Positions 40,315 through 50,092 are shown, numbered from the stretch's first letter. The stretch: 64,000 nucleotides of DNA from Streptomyces griseiscabiei (GCF_020010925.1 NZ_JAGJBZ010000002.1:558001-622000), one strand, 5' to 3'. A program made the numbers and translations. Notes: generated by a model from the sequence alone, not told the origin.

Positions 40315-40986
40315 GTGAACAGGACCACGGCGTACGCGACGACGTCGGGCATCGCGATGCCCAAGCAGCCCGTCGCACCGGTCGGTGAGGCGTGCGGCCC
40401 GTTCCCGAGGGCGATCGTCCGTGACCTCAGAGAGCGCGCGGGCCGGAGCCCGCACGGCCTGTCGTTCGGGCCGGACGACCTGGTGGTGGTCACCGGGCTC
40501 CCCGGCAGCGGCAAGTCGACCCTGATGCGCCGGGCCGTGCCCGGCGTCCGCATCGACTCCCAGGACACCCGCGACCGCTTCGACGCGCGTCTCGCCCGGC
40601 ATCTGCCGTACGCGGTCTACCGGCCCCTGGTGCGCCTCGCGCACTACGCGGGGCTGCGGCGCGCCCTCCGCTCGGGGGAGGGCGTCGTCGTCCACGACTG
40701 CGGGGCGCAGGCCTGGGTCCGCAGCTGGCTCGCGCGCGAGGCCCGCCGCCGCGGCGGCACCCTGCATCTGCTGCTGCTCGACGTCACACCCGGTGAGGCG
40801 CGGGACGGACAGCGGGAGCGGGGGCGGGGGGTGTCGCGCTACGCGTTCGCCCGGCACCGGGGTGCGATGACCCGGCTGCTGCGGGCGGTGGAGAAGGGGA
40901 GGCTGCCCCAGGGCTGCGGAGCGGCGGTGATCATCGACCGCGCCGCGGCGGATGTCCTCACACGGATCGACTTCCCGCGCCCCTGA
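40315..40986 (+). CDS. P-loop ATP-binding protein (kinase-like)
   Basis: A 223-residue protein from GTG 40315, chosen because GGAGGA lies 8 bp upstream; an ATG at 40279 and longer openings overlap the riboswitch. The P-loop is 'VVTGLPGSGKSTLMRRA', followed by 'RIDSQDTRDRFDARLARHLP', 'VVVHDCGAQAWVRSWLAREA' and 'LHLLLLDVTPGEARDGQRER'. This is the arrangement of polynucleotide-kinase-like or adenylate-kinase-like P-loop proteins. Substrate unknown. It is divergent from the glycine operon and is conserved at this place in Streptomyces as I remember. Confidence 0.82.
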   Translation: MNRTTAYATTSGIAMPKQPVAPVGEACGPFPRAIVRDLRERAGRSPHGLSFGPDDLVVVTGLPGSGKSTLMRRAVPGVRIDSQDTRDRFDARLARHLPYAVYRPLVRLAHYAGLRRALRSGEGVVVHDCGAQAWVRSWLAREARRRGGTLHLLLLDVTPGEARDGQRERGRGVSRYAFARHRGAMTRLLRAVEKGRLPQGCGAAVIIDRAAADVLTRIDFPRP

Positions 40987-41060
40987 GGGGAGCGCCGCCG
41001 GGCCGGAAGCAATTAAGGTGCAGCTACAACAGCATCACGGAGCAAAGCGGTAGGCAGCAG

Positions 41061-41837
41061 ATGGACTTCCCGGCGGACTTTCCGGCACAGGCGTATCCCC
41101 AAGGGCACGGCGGGTGGCCCGGCAACGAGCTGGAGGAGGTGCTGTCCGCCTCGCTCGGGGTGCCCCAGGCCGGGGCGCGGATCGTGGAGGTGCTGGCCCG
41201 CAGCTTCGTCTGGGTGCCGCTGCCGGAGGGCGGCGGCCCGCGCAGCGGTCAGCTGGACCTGCCGACCATGGAGTTCGACGGACAGGCGTACGTCCCGGTC
41301 TTCAGCTCCGAGGAGCAGTTCCGCCAGGTCGTCGGCAACCACATGTCGTACACGATCGCCCCGGCCGTCGAGTTCGCGCGCGGGCTGCCCCCGCAGATCG
41401 GCCTCGCCCTCAACCCGGACGGTGTCGTGGGCATCCCGCTGCCGCCGCCCGCCGTGGCCGAACTGTGCCGGGCCGGGCGGACCCCGCTGGACGGCTCGGC
41501 GAACGGCGCCCGGGTCCGGCTCCACGAACCGGACTGGCAGGACGACCCGGTCGACTTCCTCGCCGCCGCCTCCGCCGAGTTCGCCGCGACCGGGGTCGTC
41601 CTCTCCGCCCGCCGCTGCCTCGCCACCATCGAGACCGCCGACCCGGTCATGTTCATCGGCGTCGACCTGGCGTCCTGGGAGGCCGACCGCGCCCTCCCCC
41701 TCGCCGCCCTCGGCCGCGCCCTCGCCAAGACCCCCGTCCCCTGGCCCGTCAACCTGGTCTTCCTGGACGTGGCCCAGGACCCGGTGGGCGACTGGCTCCG
41801 CGAGAAGGTACGGCCCTTCTACCAACAGGGCTACTGA
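41061..41837 (+). CDS. SseB-like (enhanced serine sensitivity) protein, paralog 1
   Basis: A 258-residue protein from ATG 41061. An N-terminal SseB domain ('SASLGVPQAGARIVEVLARSF', 'FDGQAYVPVFSSEEQFRQV', 'IGLALNPDGVVGIPLPP') is joined to an SseB C-terminal domain ('FVATGVV'-like segment, 'MFIGVDLASWEADRALPLAA', 'VNLVFLDVAQDPVGDWLREK'). SseB was named in E. coli for an effect on serine sensitivity; biochemical role unknown. Location next to glyA, sdaA and gcv genes fits a serine-related role, by context only. A paralog follows 181 bp downstream. Confidence 0.82.
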   Translation: MDFPADFPAQAYPQGHGGWPGNELEEVLSASLGVPQAGARIVEVLARSFVWVPLPEGGGPRSGQLDLPTMEFDGQAYVPVFSSEEQFRQVVGNHMSYTIAPAVEFARGLPPQIGLALNPDGVVGIPLPPPAVAELCRAGRTPLDGSANGARVRLHEPDWQDDPVDFLAAASAEFAATGVVLSARRCLATIETADPVMFIGVDLASWEADRALPLAALGRALAKTPVPWPVNLVFLDVAQDPVGDWLREKVRPFYQQGY

Positions 41838-42018
41838 CCGGTGCGCCCCCGAAGAGGTGCCGGGCCGCGTCCGTCCGCGACTCCGCCGCGCGGGCGCGAC
41901 CAGCCACGACGCACCCGCACCCGGCGACGTACGACAACCCCCGAGCCCTGATCGGCTCCACCTGTCCACCACCTAAGCTGTTCCCAAAACCAAGGTCCAA
42001 CACCGAAGGGCGGCCAAC

Positions 42019-42798
42019 GTGAGCGGCAGCGGCGACGTCGAGCACATGCTGCGCCAGGTGACCCCCGGGCGTTACGACGCCTACGAGGCGCTGCTGCGTG
42101 CCCTCGCCACCCCCTCCTCCGGCCAGATCTGGATGCTGCTCTGGCACGGCCAGGCCGGCTCCCCGGACGCCCAGTACGGGAACATGGAGGTCGACGGGTT
42201 CAACTACGCCCCCTGCGTCACCTCCGCCCAGGAGCTCTCCGCCAGTGGCTGGAACCGCAGTTACGAGGTGGTCGACGGCCTCGACGTGGCCCGCACCCTC
42301 TACCCCGACCACTACGGCCTCTGGCTCAACCCGCACGCCCCGGGCGGCGGCGTCGGCATCCCCTGGCTCGATCTGCGCCGTATCGCCACCGGCCTGGAGC
42401 GGCAGCCCGCGGGCCCGCTGCGGCTCTCCGACCCGGCCATCGAGATCCCGCAGTTCTACGCCCTGCTCACGCAGAACGCCCACCGCACCCCCGCCGTGCG
42501 CTCCCTGCGCCGCGCCTGGGTGCAGCCCGCGCTCGGCGCGCCGTACCTGGCCATCGGCCTCGACGTGTACGACACCTCACCGCCCGCCGTCGACTCGGTG
42601 CGCGCGATGATGCAGCAGTCCATCGGCGCGGTCCCGGACGGTCTGCCCGTCTCCACGGTCGCCATGTCCGACGAGTACGACCCCGTCGCCATGTGGCTGC
42701 GCACCGGCGCCCGCCCCTTCTACGACCGCGAGGCCCACGCCACCGCCCCCGTCCAGGCCCCGGCGGCGGGCGGGTACGGCTACCCCGGCGGCTACTGA
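42019..42798 (+). CDS. SseB-like protein, paralog 2
   Basis: A 259-residue protein from GTG 42019 with GAAGGGCGG upstream. It shares the layout of the preceding gene: 'GQIWMLLWHGQAGSPDAQYG', 'YAPCVTSAQELSASGWNRSY', 'LWLNPHAPGGGVGIPWLDLR' and 'LGAPYLAIGLDVYDTSP', ending 'VAMWLRTGARPFYDREA' before a Gly/Tyr tail. Sequence identity to paralog 1 is low, so the duplication is old. No enzyme motif. Confidence 0.78.
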   Translation: MSGSGDVEHMLRQVTPGRYDAYEALLRALATPSSGQIWMLLWHGQAGSPDAQYGNMEVDGFNYAPCVTSAQELSASGWNRSYEVVDGLDVARTLYPDHYGLWLNPHAPGGGVGIPWLDLRRIATGLERQPAGPLRLSDPAIEIPQFYALLTQNAHRTPAVRSLRRAWVQPALGAPYLAIGLDVYDTSPPAVDSVRAMMQQSIGAVPDGLPVSTVAMSDEYDPVAMWLRTGARPFYDREAHATAPVQAPAAGGYGYPGGY

Positions 42799-43134
42799 GC
42801 CGGAGCCCCGGCGGCCGGCGCCGTACGAGACGGTCTCCACCGCTCAACAGAGCGTCACGTCCGCATAGCGGAACCCTGCTGGCCACATCACGGTTGCGCA
42901 TACATTCGCCGTCAAGTCTGGTGCCTGATCGCGCCACCGTTGAAGACTCCCCCAGAGCGATGGGGGGATCCGGCGAACACGCTGTTCATGCGGTGAAGTT
43001 CGGTGCCGTACCTCTCCTCGTACCCATCAGTAGTCACAGAGCAAGAGAGCAGCAGTGGTGACGGACCGCACCGCAGACCCGGGCGGCCGCCAGGCACAGT
43101 CGGCAACCACCGGCACGGGCAAGCACGAGGGACG
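42799..43134 (+). other. Upstream region of the peptide ABC transporter operon
   Basis: 336 bp with no long gene. It contains a C/G-rich ACTCCCCC...GGGGGGAT dyad at about 42945-42970, no well-spaced consensus promoter by eye, and a possible 27-codon ORF at 43055-43138. The operon promoter must lie here. Confidence 0.5.
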
Positions 43135-43138
43135 ATGA
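43055..43138 (+). CDS. Possible 27-codon leader ORF coupled to the ABC permease
   Basis: Starting GTG-GTG at 43055, the frame reads 'VVTDRTADPGGRQAQS' and ends 'TGTGKHEGR' with TGA at 43136-43138, overlapping the permease ATG as ATGA. An AGAGAGCAG stretch upstream is a poor ribosome site. No recognisable family. It may be a translated leader or a chance reading frame. Confidence 0.3.
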   Translation: MVTDRTADPGGRQAQSATTGTGKHEGR

Positions 43139-44133
43139 CCGCACCCATTGAGACGACCGGATCGCAGGCCGAGGCACAGCCCGAGGCCGTGCTGGAGGGC
43201 GTCGAGGCGAAGAAGATCGAGGGCCGTTCGCTCGGCCAGATCGCCTGGACCCGCTTCAAGCGCGACAAGGTGGCGGTGGCCGGCGGAGTCGTCGTCGTCC
43301 TGCTGATCCTGATCGCGGCGCTCTCCCGGCCGCTGCAGTCGATGCTGGGGCTCGACCCCAACGCGTTCAACCAGGATCTGATCGACCCCAACACCTCCCT
43401 GCCCAAGGGTGACTTCGGTGGGATGAGCTGGGACCACCCGCTCGGTGTCGAGCCGAAGTTCGGCCGCGACATCCTCGCCCGCATCCTGGAGGGCTCCTGG
43501 GTCTCCCTGGTGGTGGCCTTCGGCGCGACGATCCTGTCCAACGCCATCGGTGTGGTGCTCGGTCTGATCGCCGGCTACTACGGCGGCCGGGTGGACACGA
43601 TCGTCAGCCGGCTGATGGACACCTTCCTGGCGTTCCCGCTGCTGCTGTTCGCGATCGCCATCTCCGCGACGCTGCAGGGCGGAGTCTTCGGTCTCGAAGG
43701 ACTGCCGCTGCACATCACGATCCTGATCTTCGTGATCGGCTTCTTCAACTGGCCGTACATGGGACGCATCGTGCGCGGTCAGACCCTGGCCCTGCGCGAG
43801 CGCGAGTTCATCGACGCCTCGCGCGGGATGGGGGCGGGCGGTCCGTACGTCCTGTTCAAGGAGCTGCTGCCCAACCTGGTCGCGCCGATCATCGTCTACT
43901 CGACGCTGCTCATCCCGACCAACATCATCTTCGAGGCGTCGCTCAGCTTCCTCGGCGTCGGCATCCAGCCGCCGCAGGCTTCCTGGGGCGGCATGCTCGA
44001 CTCGGCGAAGGACTTCTTCGAAGTCGACCCGCAATACATGATCGTTCCCGGCCTCGCGATCTTCATCACGGTGCTGGCCTTCAACCTTCTCGGTGACGGC
44101 CTCCGGGACGCCCTCGACCCCCGCAGCCGCTGA
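43135..44133 (+). CDS. Peptide ABC transporter permease (DppC/OppC-like)
   Basis: A 332-residue protein from ATG 43135 (CGAGGGACG upstream; a longer opening to 43003 is unlikely). The N-terminal basic amphipathic stretch precedes 'VAVAGGVVVVLLILIAALS'. The EAA-loop region 'REREFIDASRGMGAGGPYVL' and 'HPLGVEPKFGRDILARILEG' are typical for DppC-type permeases; about six transmembrane helices. It is the first gene of a five-gene unit whose order (permease, binding protein, permease, two ATPases) differs from the usual binding-protein-first order. Confidence 0.93.
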   Translation: MTAPIETTGSQAEAQPEAVLEGVEAKKIEGRSLGQIAWTRFKRDKVAVAGGVVVVLLILIAALSRPLQSMLGLDPNAFNQDLIDPNTSLPKGDFGGMSWDHPLGVEPKFGRDILARILEGSWVSLVVAFGATILSNAIGVVLGLIAGYYGGRVDTIVSRLMDTFLAFPLLLFAIAISATLQGGVFGLEGLPLHITILIFVIGFFNWPYMGRIVRGQTLALREREFIDASRGMGAGGPYVLFKELLPNLVAPIIVYSTLLIPTNIIFEASLSFLGVGIQPPQASWGGMLDSAKDFFEVDPQYMIVPGLAIFITVLAFNLLGDGLRDALDPRSR

Positions 44134-44190
44134 CGTCTGCGGTCTGTCGTCCCACACAACTGTCCAACTACGAAGGGGAAACCGACCATC

Positions 44191-45945
44191 ATGCGAAGGT
44201 CAGCAATGGCCGCGGTCGCGGTTGCGAGCGCCGCCGGACTGCTTCTGTCCGCGTGCAGCAAGGCGGATGACGGCACGGACGACGCCCCCAAGGGCGCCGG
44301 CGCCAACGCCGCGACCAAGGGTGTCGTGAACGAGTCGACGGAGAAGGGCGGCACGGTCACGTACGCCAGCTCCGACGCCCCCGAGTCCCTCGACCCGGGC
44401 AACATGTACTACGCGTACGGCTTCAACTTCAGCCGCCTCTACGCGCGTCCGCTCATGACCTTCAAGCCCGGCGCGGGCGAGGCGGGCAACGAGCTGGTCC
44501 CGGACCTCGCCGAGAGCGCGGGCACGCCCAGCGACGGCGGCAAGACGTGGACGTACAAGATCCGCAAGGGCGTCAAGTTCGAGGACGGCACCGAGGTCAC
44601 CTCCAAGGACGTCAAGTACGCCGTGGAGCGCTCGAACTTCGCGCGTGACGTGCTCTCCCTCGGTCCGAACTACTTCCAGCAGATGCTGAACGACCCGGAC
44701 AAGTACAAGGGCCCCTACGCCGACAAGAGCGACAAGGGCATCTCGTCCATCGAGACGCCGGACGACCAGACCATCGTCTTCAAGCTGAACAAGGCGTTCT
44801 CCGAGTTCGACTACCTGGCGAGCATGCCGCAGACGGCTCCGGTGCCGAAGGCCAAGGACACCGGCGTCGACTACACCAAGAAGGTCGTCTCCTCCGGCTC
44901 GTACAAGTTCGACAAGTACGAGGAGGGCAAGCAGATCGTCCTGGTGCGCAACGACCAGTGGGACGCCAAGACGGACCCGCTGCGCAAGCAGTACCCGGAC
45001 AAGATCGTGGTGAACCTGAAGGTCAACAAGGCCACCATCGACAAGGACGTGATGGCCGGCGACACCATGATCGACATCCAGGGCACCGGTGTCGACGCCC
45101 AGACGCAGGCCCAGGTCTTCAAGGACAAGGACCAGCTGGCCAACACCGACAACGCGCTCGGCGGCCGGCTCGTCTACACGGCGATCAACACCAAGGTCGC
45201 GCCGTTCGACAACGTCGAGTGCCGCAAGGCCGTCGAGTACGCGATCGACAAGGTCGCCGTGCAGACCGCGATGGGCGGCCCGGTCCGCGGTGACATCGCC
45301 TCCACCGTCCTTCCCACCGATGTCTCGGGCTACGCGAAGGACGACCTGTACGCCACCCCGGACAGCAAGGGTGACGTCACCAAGGCCAAGGAGCACCTGA
45401 AGGCCTGTGGCAAGGAGGGCGGCTTCAAGACCTCCATCTCCGCCCGTACCGACCGGCAGGGCGAGGTCGACGCGGCCACCGCGGTCGTCGAGGCGCTGAA
45501 GAAGGTCGGCATCGAGGCCGACATCAAGCAGTACCCCTCGGGCAAGTACTTCTCGGACTACGCGGGTGTGCCCGCGTTCAACAAGAAGAACAACATCGGT
45601 CTGATCATGATGCAGTGGGGCTCCGACTGGCCCACCGGCTACGGCTTCCTGCAGCAGATCGTGCACGGCAAGGCCATCGGCCAGTCCGGTAACACCAACC
45701 TGTCCGAGCTGAACGACCCGGCGATCAACAAGCTGCTGGACGAGGCGATCGGCAACACCGACGAGGCCGCCCGCACCGCCGCGTACACCGAGGTCGACAA
45801 GAAGGTCATGGAGCAGGCCGCCATCGTGCCGCTGACCTACTTCAAGGTCCTGCTGTACCGCTCGCCGTACGCCACCAACCTGGTGTCGAGCTCGGCCTTC
45901 AGCGGTCAGTACGACTACCTCAACGTCGGTACCACGAAAAAGTAG
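44191..45945 (+). CDS. Peptide ABC transporter substrate-binding lipoprotein (family 5)
   Basis: A 584-residue protein from ATG 44191. Lipoprotein signal with lipobox 'LLLSAC' (Cys22). Family 5 (OppA/DppA) landmarks: 'LVPDLAESAGTPSDGGKTWT', 'YKIRKGVKFEDGTEVTSKDV' and 'IVPLTYFKVLLYRS'. It captures oligopeptides or related ligands outside the membrane. Lys/Asp-rich codon choice suggests high expression. A perfect 12-bp hairpin 26 bp after the stop would stabilise its message relative to the permease. Confidence 0.95.
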   Translation: MRRSAMAAVAVASAAGLLLSACSKADDGTDDAPKGAGANAATKGVVNESTEKGGTVTYASSDAPESLDPGNMYYAYGFNFSRLYARPLMTFKPGAGEAGNELVPDLAESAGTPSDGGKTWTYKIRKGVKFEDGTEVTSKDVKYAVERSNFARDVLSLGPNYFQQMLNDPDKYKGPYADKSDKGISSIETPDDQTIVFKLNKAFSEFDYLASMPQTAPVPKAKDTGVDYTKKVVSSGSYKFDKYEEGKQIVLVRNDQWDAKTDPLRKQYPDKIVVNLKVNKATIDKDVMAGDTMIDIQGTGVDAQTQAQVFKDKDQLANTDNALGGRLVYTAINTKVAPFDNVECRKAVEYAIDKVAVQTAMGGPVRGDIASTVLPTDVSGYAKDDLYATPDSKGDVTKAKEHLKACGKEGGFKTSISARTDRQGEVDAATAVVEALKKVGIEADIKQYPSGKYFSDYAGVPAFNKKNNIGLIMMQWGSDWPTGYGFLQQIVHGKAIGQSGNTNLSELNDPAINKLLDEAIGNTDEAARTAAYTEVDKKVMEQAAIVPLTYFKVLLYRSPYATNLVSSSAFSGQYDYLNVGTTKK

Positions 45946-45971
45946 TAGCCCGGAAGGCAGGTGAAGGCATT

Positions 45972-46002
45972 GGCGCCCGCGGGAGCAGTCCCCGCGGGCG
46001 CC
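45972..46002 (+). terminator. Intra-operon hairpin after the binding-protein gene
   Basis: GGCGCCCGCGGG (45972-45983) pairs perfectly with CCCGCGGGCGCC (45991-46002), loop 7 nt. It has no U-tract and lies within the operon, so partial termination or mRNA 3'-end protection favouring the binding protein is likely. Confidence 0.7.
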
Positions 46003-46015
46003 GGCGCCGGTCCTC

Positions 46016-47023
46016 GTGATCTCGTACATCATCCGCCGGACGATCGCGGCGGTGATCCTGCTGCTCGTCGTCACCGCGGTCACCTTCGGCATCTTCTTCA
46101 TCCTGCCGAAACTCGCCGGGCAGACCGTCGACCAGCTGGCACAGCAGTACATCGGCAAGAACCCCTCGCCCGAGGACATCGCGGCGGTCAAGCGGAACCT
46201 CGGCCTGGACCAGCCGGTCTACGAGCAGTACTGGAACTTCCTCAAGGGGATCGTCTCCGGTGCCACGTACGACCTCGGTCCCACCACGGTCCGCTGTGAC
46301 GCGCCCTGCTTCGGCTACTCCTTCAAGGACCATCTGGAGGTCTGGCCGCAGCTGACCGGCCGGCTCCCCGTGACGATCTCGCTCGCGTCCGGCGCCGCCG
46401 TGCTGTGGCTGCTGGGCGGTATCACGGCCGGTGTCATCTCGGCCCTGAAGCCCGGCTCGTTCTTCGACCGGTCCGCCATGGGCGTCGCCCTCGCGGGCGT
46501 CTCCCTGCCCATGTTCTTCACCGGACAGCTGGCCCTGCTGCTGTTCAGCTACAAGCTGGAGATCTTCGGCAGGACGTACGTCCCCTTCACCGAGAACCCC
46601 TCGCAGTGGGCGAACACCCTGTTCCTGCCCTGGTGCTCGCTGGCGCTCCTCTATTCGGCCATCTACGCCCGGCTCACCCGCTCGGGCATGCTGGAGACGA
46701 TGAACGAGGACTTCATCCGCACCGCGCGGGCCAAGGGCCTGCGGGAGGGCAAGGTGGTCGTCCGGCACGGTCTGCGGGCCGCGCTGACCCCGCTGGTGAC
46801 CGTCTTCGGCATGGACGTCGGCCTGCTCCTCGGCGGTGCCCTCATCACCGAGACCGTGTTCTCCCTGCACGGCATCGGCGAGTACGCGGTCCAGGCGATC
46901 ACCACGAACGACCTTCCGCCGATCCTCGGGGTGACACTGCTCGCGGCGTTCTTCGTCGTCTTCATGAACCTTGTGGTGGACCTGCTGTACGCCACGATCG
47001 ACCCGCGGGTGAGGCTCTCGTGA
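46016..47023 (+). CDS. Peptide ABC transporter permease (DppB/OppB-like)
   Basis: A 335-residue protein from GTG 46016, only 13 bp after the hairpin. N-terminal 'MISYIIRRTIAAVILLLVVT' is the DppB-type first helix; 'MNEDFIRTARAKGLREGKVV' is the EAA loop that docks on the ATPases; about six transmembrane helices. 'CFGYSF' between helices is a periplasmic-side loop. It pairs with the DppC-like permease encoded upstream. Its stop overlaps the following ATPase start as GTGA. Confidence 0.94.
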   Translation: MISYIIRRTIAAVILLLVVTAVTFGIFFILPKLAGQTVDQLAQQYIGKNPSPEDIAAVKRNLGLDQPVYEQYWNFLKGIVSGATYDLGPTTVRCDAPCFGYSFKDHLEVWPQLTGRLPVTISLASGAAVLWLLGGITAGVISALKPGSFFDRSAMGVALAGVSLPMFFTGQLALLLFSYKLEIFGRTYVPFTENPSQWANTLFLPWCSLALLYSAIYARLTRSGMLETMNEDFIRTARAKGLREGKVVVRHGLRAALTPLVTVFGMDVGLLLGGALITETVFSLHGIGEYAVQAITTNDLPPILGVTLLAAFFVVFMNLVVDLLYATIDPRVRLS

Positions 47024-48114
47024 CCGAACTGTCCAAGACCGGGGCCGCCGTCGGCGAGCCCGCACGCGCCGGGGACGCCCCCGAGGCGTTCCTCGAAGTG
47101 CGTGACCTCAAGGTGCACTTCCCGACCGACGACGGCCTGGTCAAGTCCGTCGACGGCCTCTCCTTCCAGCTGGAGAAGGGCAAGACCCTCGGCATCGTCG
47201 GCGAGTCCGGCTCCGGCAAGTCGGTGACCTCACTGGCGATCATGGGCCTGCACCGGCTCGGGGCGCGTGGCAAGAACGTGCGGATGTCCGGCGAGATCTG
47301 GCTGGACGGCAAGGAACTCGTCGGGGCCGACCCGGACGAGGTGCGCCGGCTGCGCGGCCGTGAGATGGCGATGATCTTCCAGGACCCGCTGTCCGCGATG
47401 CACCCGTACTACAAGGTCGGCAGCCAGATCGTGGAGGCGTACCGCGTCCACCACGACGTCAGCAAGAAGGTCGCCCGCAAGCGCGCCGTCGAACTCCTCG
47501 ACCGCGTCGGCATCCCGGAGCCCGACAAGCGGGTGGACAGCTACCCGCACGAGTTCTCCGGCGGTATGCGCCAGCGCGCGATGATCGCGATGGCCCTGGT
47601 CAACAACCCCGAACTGCTGATCGCCGACGAGCCGACCACCGCGCTCGACGTGACCGTGCAGGCGCAGATCCTCGACCTGATCCGGGACCTCCAGAAGGAG
47701 TTCGGCTCCGCGGTCGTCATCATCACGCACGACCTCGGCGTGGTCGCCGAGATCGCCGACGACATCCTCGTGATGTACGGCGGGCGCTGTGTGGAGCGCG
47801 GCCCGGTCGACGACATCTTCTACCAGCCGCAGCACCCCTACACCTGGGGTCTGCTCGGCTCGATGCCGCGGATCGACCGCGCCCAGACCGACCGGCTCAT
47901 CCCGGTCAAGGGCCAGCCGCCGAGCCTCATCCACGTCCCCTCGGGCTGCGCCTTCAACCCGCGCTGCCCCTACGCGGACGTCCCCAAGGACAATGTCACC
48001 CGCACCGAGCGCCCCGAGCTGCGTGAGGTCGGCGGCCGGCACTTCACCGCCTGCCACCTGTCGCAGGAGGACCGCACGCGGATCTGGACCGAAGAGATTG
48101 CGCCGAAGCTGTGA
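47020..48114 (+). CDS. Peptide ABC transporter ATPase (DppD-like)
   Basis: A 364-residue protein from GTG 47020, overlapping the permease stop by 4 nt. Walker A '[19 protein letters not shown]', signature '[16 protein letters not shown]' and Walker B '[13 protein letters not shown]'; the C-terminal oligopeptide transporter extension has '[12 protein letters not shown]', a Cys pair that in relatives binds an Fe-S cluster together with further Cys. One of two ATPases of the transporter. Confidence 0.96.
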   Translation: MTELSKTGAAVGEPARAGDAPEAFLEVRDLKVHFPTDDGLVKSVDGLSFQLEKGKTLGIVGESGSGKSVTSLAIMGLHRLGARGKNVRMSGEIWLDGKELVGADPDEVRRLRGREMAMIFQDPLSAMHPYYKVGSQIVEAYRVHHDVSKKVARKRAVELLDRVGIPEPDKRVDSYPHEFSGGMRQRAMIAMALVNNPELLIADEPTTALDVTVQAQILDLIRDLQKEFGSAVVIITHDLGVVAEIADDILVMYGGRCVERGPVDDIFYQPQHPYTWGLLGSMPRIDRAQTDRLIPVKGQPPSLIHVPSGCAFNPRCPYADVPKDNVTRTERPELREVGGRHFTACHLSQEDRTRIWTEEIAPKL

Positions 48115-49355
48115 GTGAGACTGAGACCGGTACCGGTATCGGGGCCAAGACCGCGAGCGGGGCCGCCGTGCCGGGCCCGCGCGCCGAGGCCGACGAGAAA
48201 CCGCTGCTCAGGGTCGAGGGCCTGGTCAAGCACTTTCCCATCAAGAAGGGCCTGCTCCAGCGGCAGGTCGGGGCGGTCAAGGCCGTCGACGGCATCGACT
48301 TCGAGGTGCGCCGGGGCGAGACCCTCGGTGTCGTCGGGGAGTCCGGCTGCGGCAAGTCGACCATGGGCCGGCTCATCACCCGCCTGCTGGAGCCGTCCGG
48401 CGGCAAGGTCGAGTTCGACGGCACGGACATCACGCACCTCAACACCGCGGGCATGCGTCCGCTGCGCCGCGACGTCCAGATGATCTTCCAGGACCCGTAC
48501 GGCTCGCTGAACCCCCGGCACACCATCGGCACCATCGTCTCGGCGCCGTTCAAGCTCCAGGGCGTGGAGCCCGAGGGCGGGGTGAAGAAGGAGGTCCAGC
48601 GTCTCCTGGAGCTGGTGGGCCTCAGCCCCGAGCACTACAACCGCTACCCGCACGAATTCTCCGGCGGCCAGCGCCAGCGCATCGGCATCGCCCGCGCGCT
48701 CGCCCTGAAGCCCCGGATGGTCGTCGCGGACGAGCCGGTCTCCGCGCTCGACGTGTCCATCCAGGCCCAGGTCGTCAACCTGATGGACGACCTCCAGGAC
48801 GAGCTCGGCCTGACGTACGTGATCATCGCGCACGACCTCTCCGTGGTCCGCCATGTCTCCGACCGCATCGCCGTGATGTACCTCGGCAAGATCGTGGAGC
48901 TGGCCGACCGGGACTCCCTGTACTCGGCGCCGATGCACCCGTACACCAAGGCGCTGCTGTCGGCCGTGCCGATCCCGGACCCGGGGCGCCGGAGCGCCAA
49001 GAGCGAGCGCATCCTGCTCAAGGGTGACGTGCCCTCGCCGATCGCGCCGCCGAGCGGCTGCCGCTTCCACACCCGGTGCTGGAAGGCGACCCAGGTCTGC
49101 ACGACCACCGAGCCGCCGCTGGCCGAGCTGAAGCCGGGGCAGCGGGTCGCCTGTCACCACCCGGAGAACTTCGAGGACCAGCAGCCCCAGGACGTCGTCC
49201 TGCTGACGGCCGCGAAGGAGGCGGCGGAACTGGTTCCGGACTCGGTCAAGAAGACCGAGCCGACCGAGCCGACTGCGGAGGCCGACGCCGAGGCCGACGT
49301 CCAGGCCGAGGCCGAGGTCACCAAGGAAGTCGTCGAAGAAACCGACGACAAGTAA
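48111..49355 (+). CDS. Peptide ABC transporter ATPase (DppF-like)
   Basis: A 414-residue protein from GTG 48111, overlapping the previous stop (GTGA). Walker A '[19 protein letters not shown]', signature '[18 protein letters not shown]', Walker B '[13 protein letters not shown]', and the C-terminal '[12 protein letters not shown]' extension. The last ~50 residues are Glu/Ala-rich and extra to the family ('[18 protein letters not shown]'). Last gene of the operon; a strong intrinsic terminator follows 9 bp after the stop codon. Confidence 0.96.
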   Translation: MSETETGTGIGAKTASGAAVPGPRAEADEKPLLRVEGLVKHFPIKKGLLQRQVGAVKAVDGIDFEVRRGETLGVVGESGCGKSTMGRLITRLLEPSGGKVEFDGTDITHLNTAGMRPLRRDVQMIFQDPYGSLNPRHTIGTIVSAPFKLQGVEPEGGVKKEVQRLLELVGLSPEHYNRYPHEFSGGQRQRIGIARALALKPRMVVADEPVSALDVSIQAQVVNLMDDLQDELGLTYVIIAHDLSVVRHVSDRIAVMYLGKIVELADRDSLYSAPMHPYTKALLSAVPIPDPGRRSAKSERILLKGDVPSPIAPPSGCRFHTRCWKATQVCTTTEPPLAELKPGQRVACHHPENFEDQQPQDVVLLTAAKEAAELVPDSVKKTEPTEPTAEADAEADVQAEAEVTKEVVEETDDK

Positions 49356-49364
49356 GCCAGAACG

Positions 49365-49400
49365 AGCCCCCGCCTTGCAATGTAAGGCGGGGGCTTGTTT
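49365..49400 (+). terminator. Intrinsic terminator of the ABC transporter operon
   Basis: AGCCCCCGCCTT (49365-49376) pairs perfectly with AAGGCGGGGGCT (49384-49395), loop 7 nt, followed by TGTTT. A textbook Rho-independent structure. Confidence 0.9.
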
Positions 49401-49412
49401 CTGCGTCACAAT

Positions 49413-50057
49413 ATGCAGGTGTCTCAGTACCCGCTCGACCTGATCGGCATCTTCGTCTTCGCCATCTCCGGCGCGCTCCTGGCCGTCCGCAAGAACTTCG
49501 ACGTCTTCGGTATCGCCGTCCTCGCCGAGGTCACCGCGCTCGGCGGCGGGCTCTTCCGTGACCTGGTCATCGGCGCCGTCCCCCCGGCCGCCTTCACCGA
49601 TCTCGGCTACTTCCTCACCCCGCTGCTCGCCGCCCTGCTCGTCTTCTTCCTGCACCCGCACGTGGAGCGCATCCAGACCGGCGTGAACGTCTTCGACGCG
49701 GCCGGCCTCGGCCTCTTCTGCGTCGCCGGCACGACGAAGGCGTACGACTACGGCCTCGGCCTGACCGCCTCCGCCGCCCTCGGCCTCGCCACGGCGGTCG
49801 GCGGCGGTGTGCTGCGGGACGTCCTCGCCAACGAGGTGCCCTCGCTGCTGCGCTGGGACCGCGACCTGTACGCCGTACCGGCGATGGTCGGCGCGGGACT
49901 GGTCGTCCTCTGCATCCAGCTCGACACCCTGACCCCGCTCACCTCCGGCCTAGCCGCGCTCACCGCCTTCGTGCTGCGGCTGCTGGCGATGCGGTACCAC
50001 TGGCGGGCGCCCCGGGCGTGGAACCGGCGGTCGTCGGCGGTGGAGGACGGCGTGTAG
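49413..50057 (+). CDS. TRIC/UPF0126-type membrane channel protein
   Basis: A 214-residue membrane protein. ATG 49413 is called, but GTG 49419 is possible because CACAAT at 49407-49412 could be a -10 giving a leaderless start. Two homologous halves each carry the family motif: 'ALGGGLFRDLVIG' and 'AVGGGVLRDVLANEVP'. About seven transmembrane helices. UPF0126 proteins are prokaryotic relatives of trimeric intracellular cation channels and conduct monovalent cations; physiological role in Streptomyces is unknown. The gene follows the ABC terminator directly. Confidence 0.88.
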   Translation: MQVSQYPLDLIGIFVFAISGALLAVRKNFDVFGIAVLAEVTALGGGLFRDLVIGAVPPAAFTDLGYFLTPLLAALLVFFLHPHVERIQTGVNVFDAAGLGLFCVAGTTKAYDYGLGLTASAALGLATAVGGGVLRDVLANEVPSLLRWDRDLYAVPAMVGAGLVVLCIQLDTLTPLTSGLAALTAFVLRLLAMRYHWRAPRAWNRRSSAVEDGV

Positions 50058-50060
50058 GAG

Positions 50061-50092
50061 CATAAAGCTACCGCTTAGTAATCACTTGTTGT
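50061..50092. promoter_or_regulatory. Candidate TetR-type operator before the thioesterase gene
   Basis: Between the two genes lies CTACCGCTTAGTAATCACTT, containing the partial dyad TACcgcttaGTA, in an unusually A/T-rich stretch. Motifs with TAC and GTA half-ends are common for TetR-family regulators of acyl-CoA genes. No -35/-10 pair is clear. Speculative. Confidence 0.3.
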
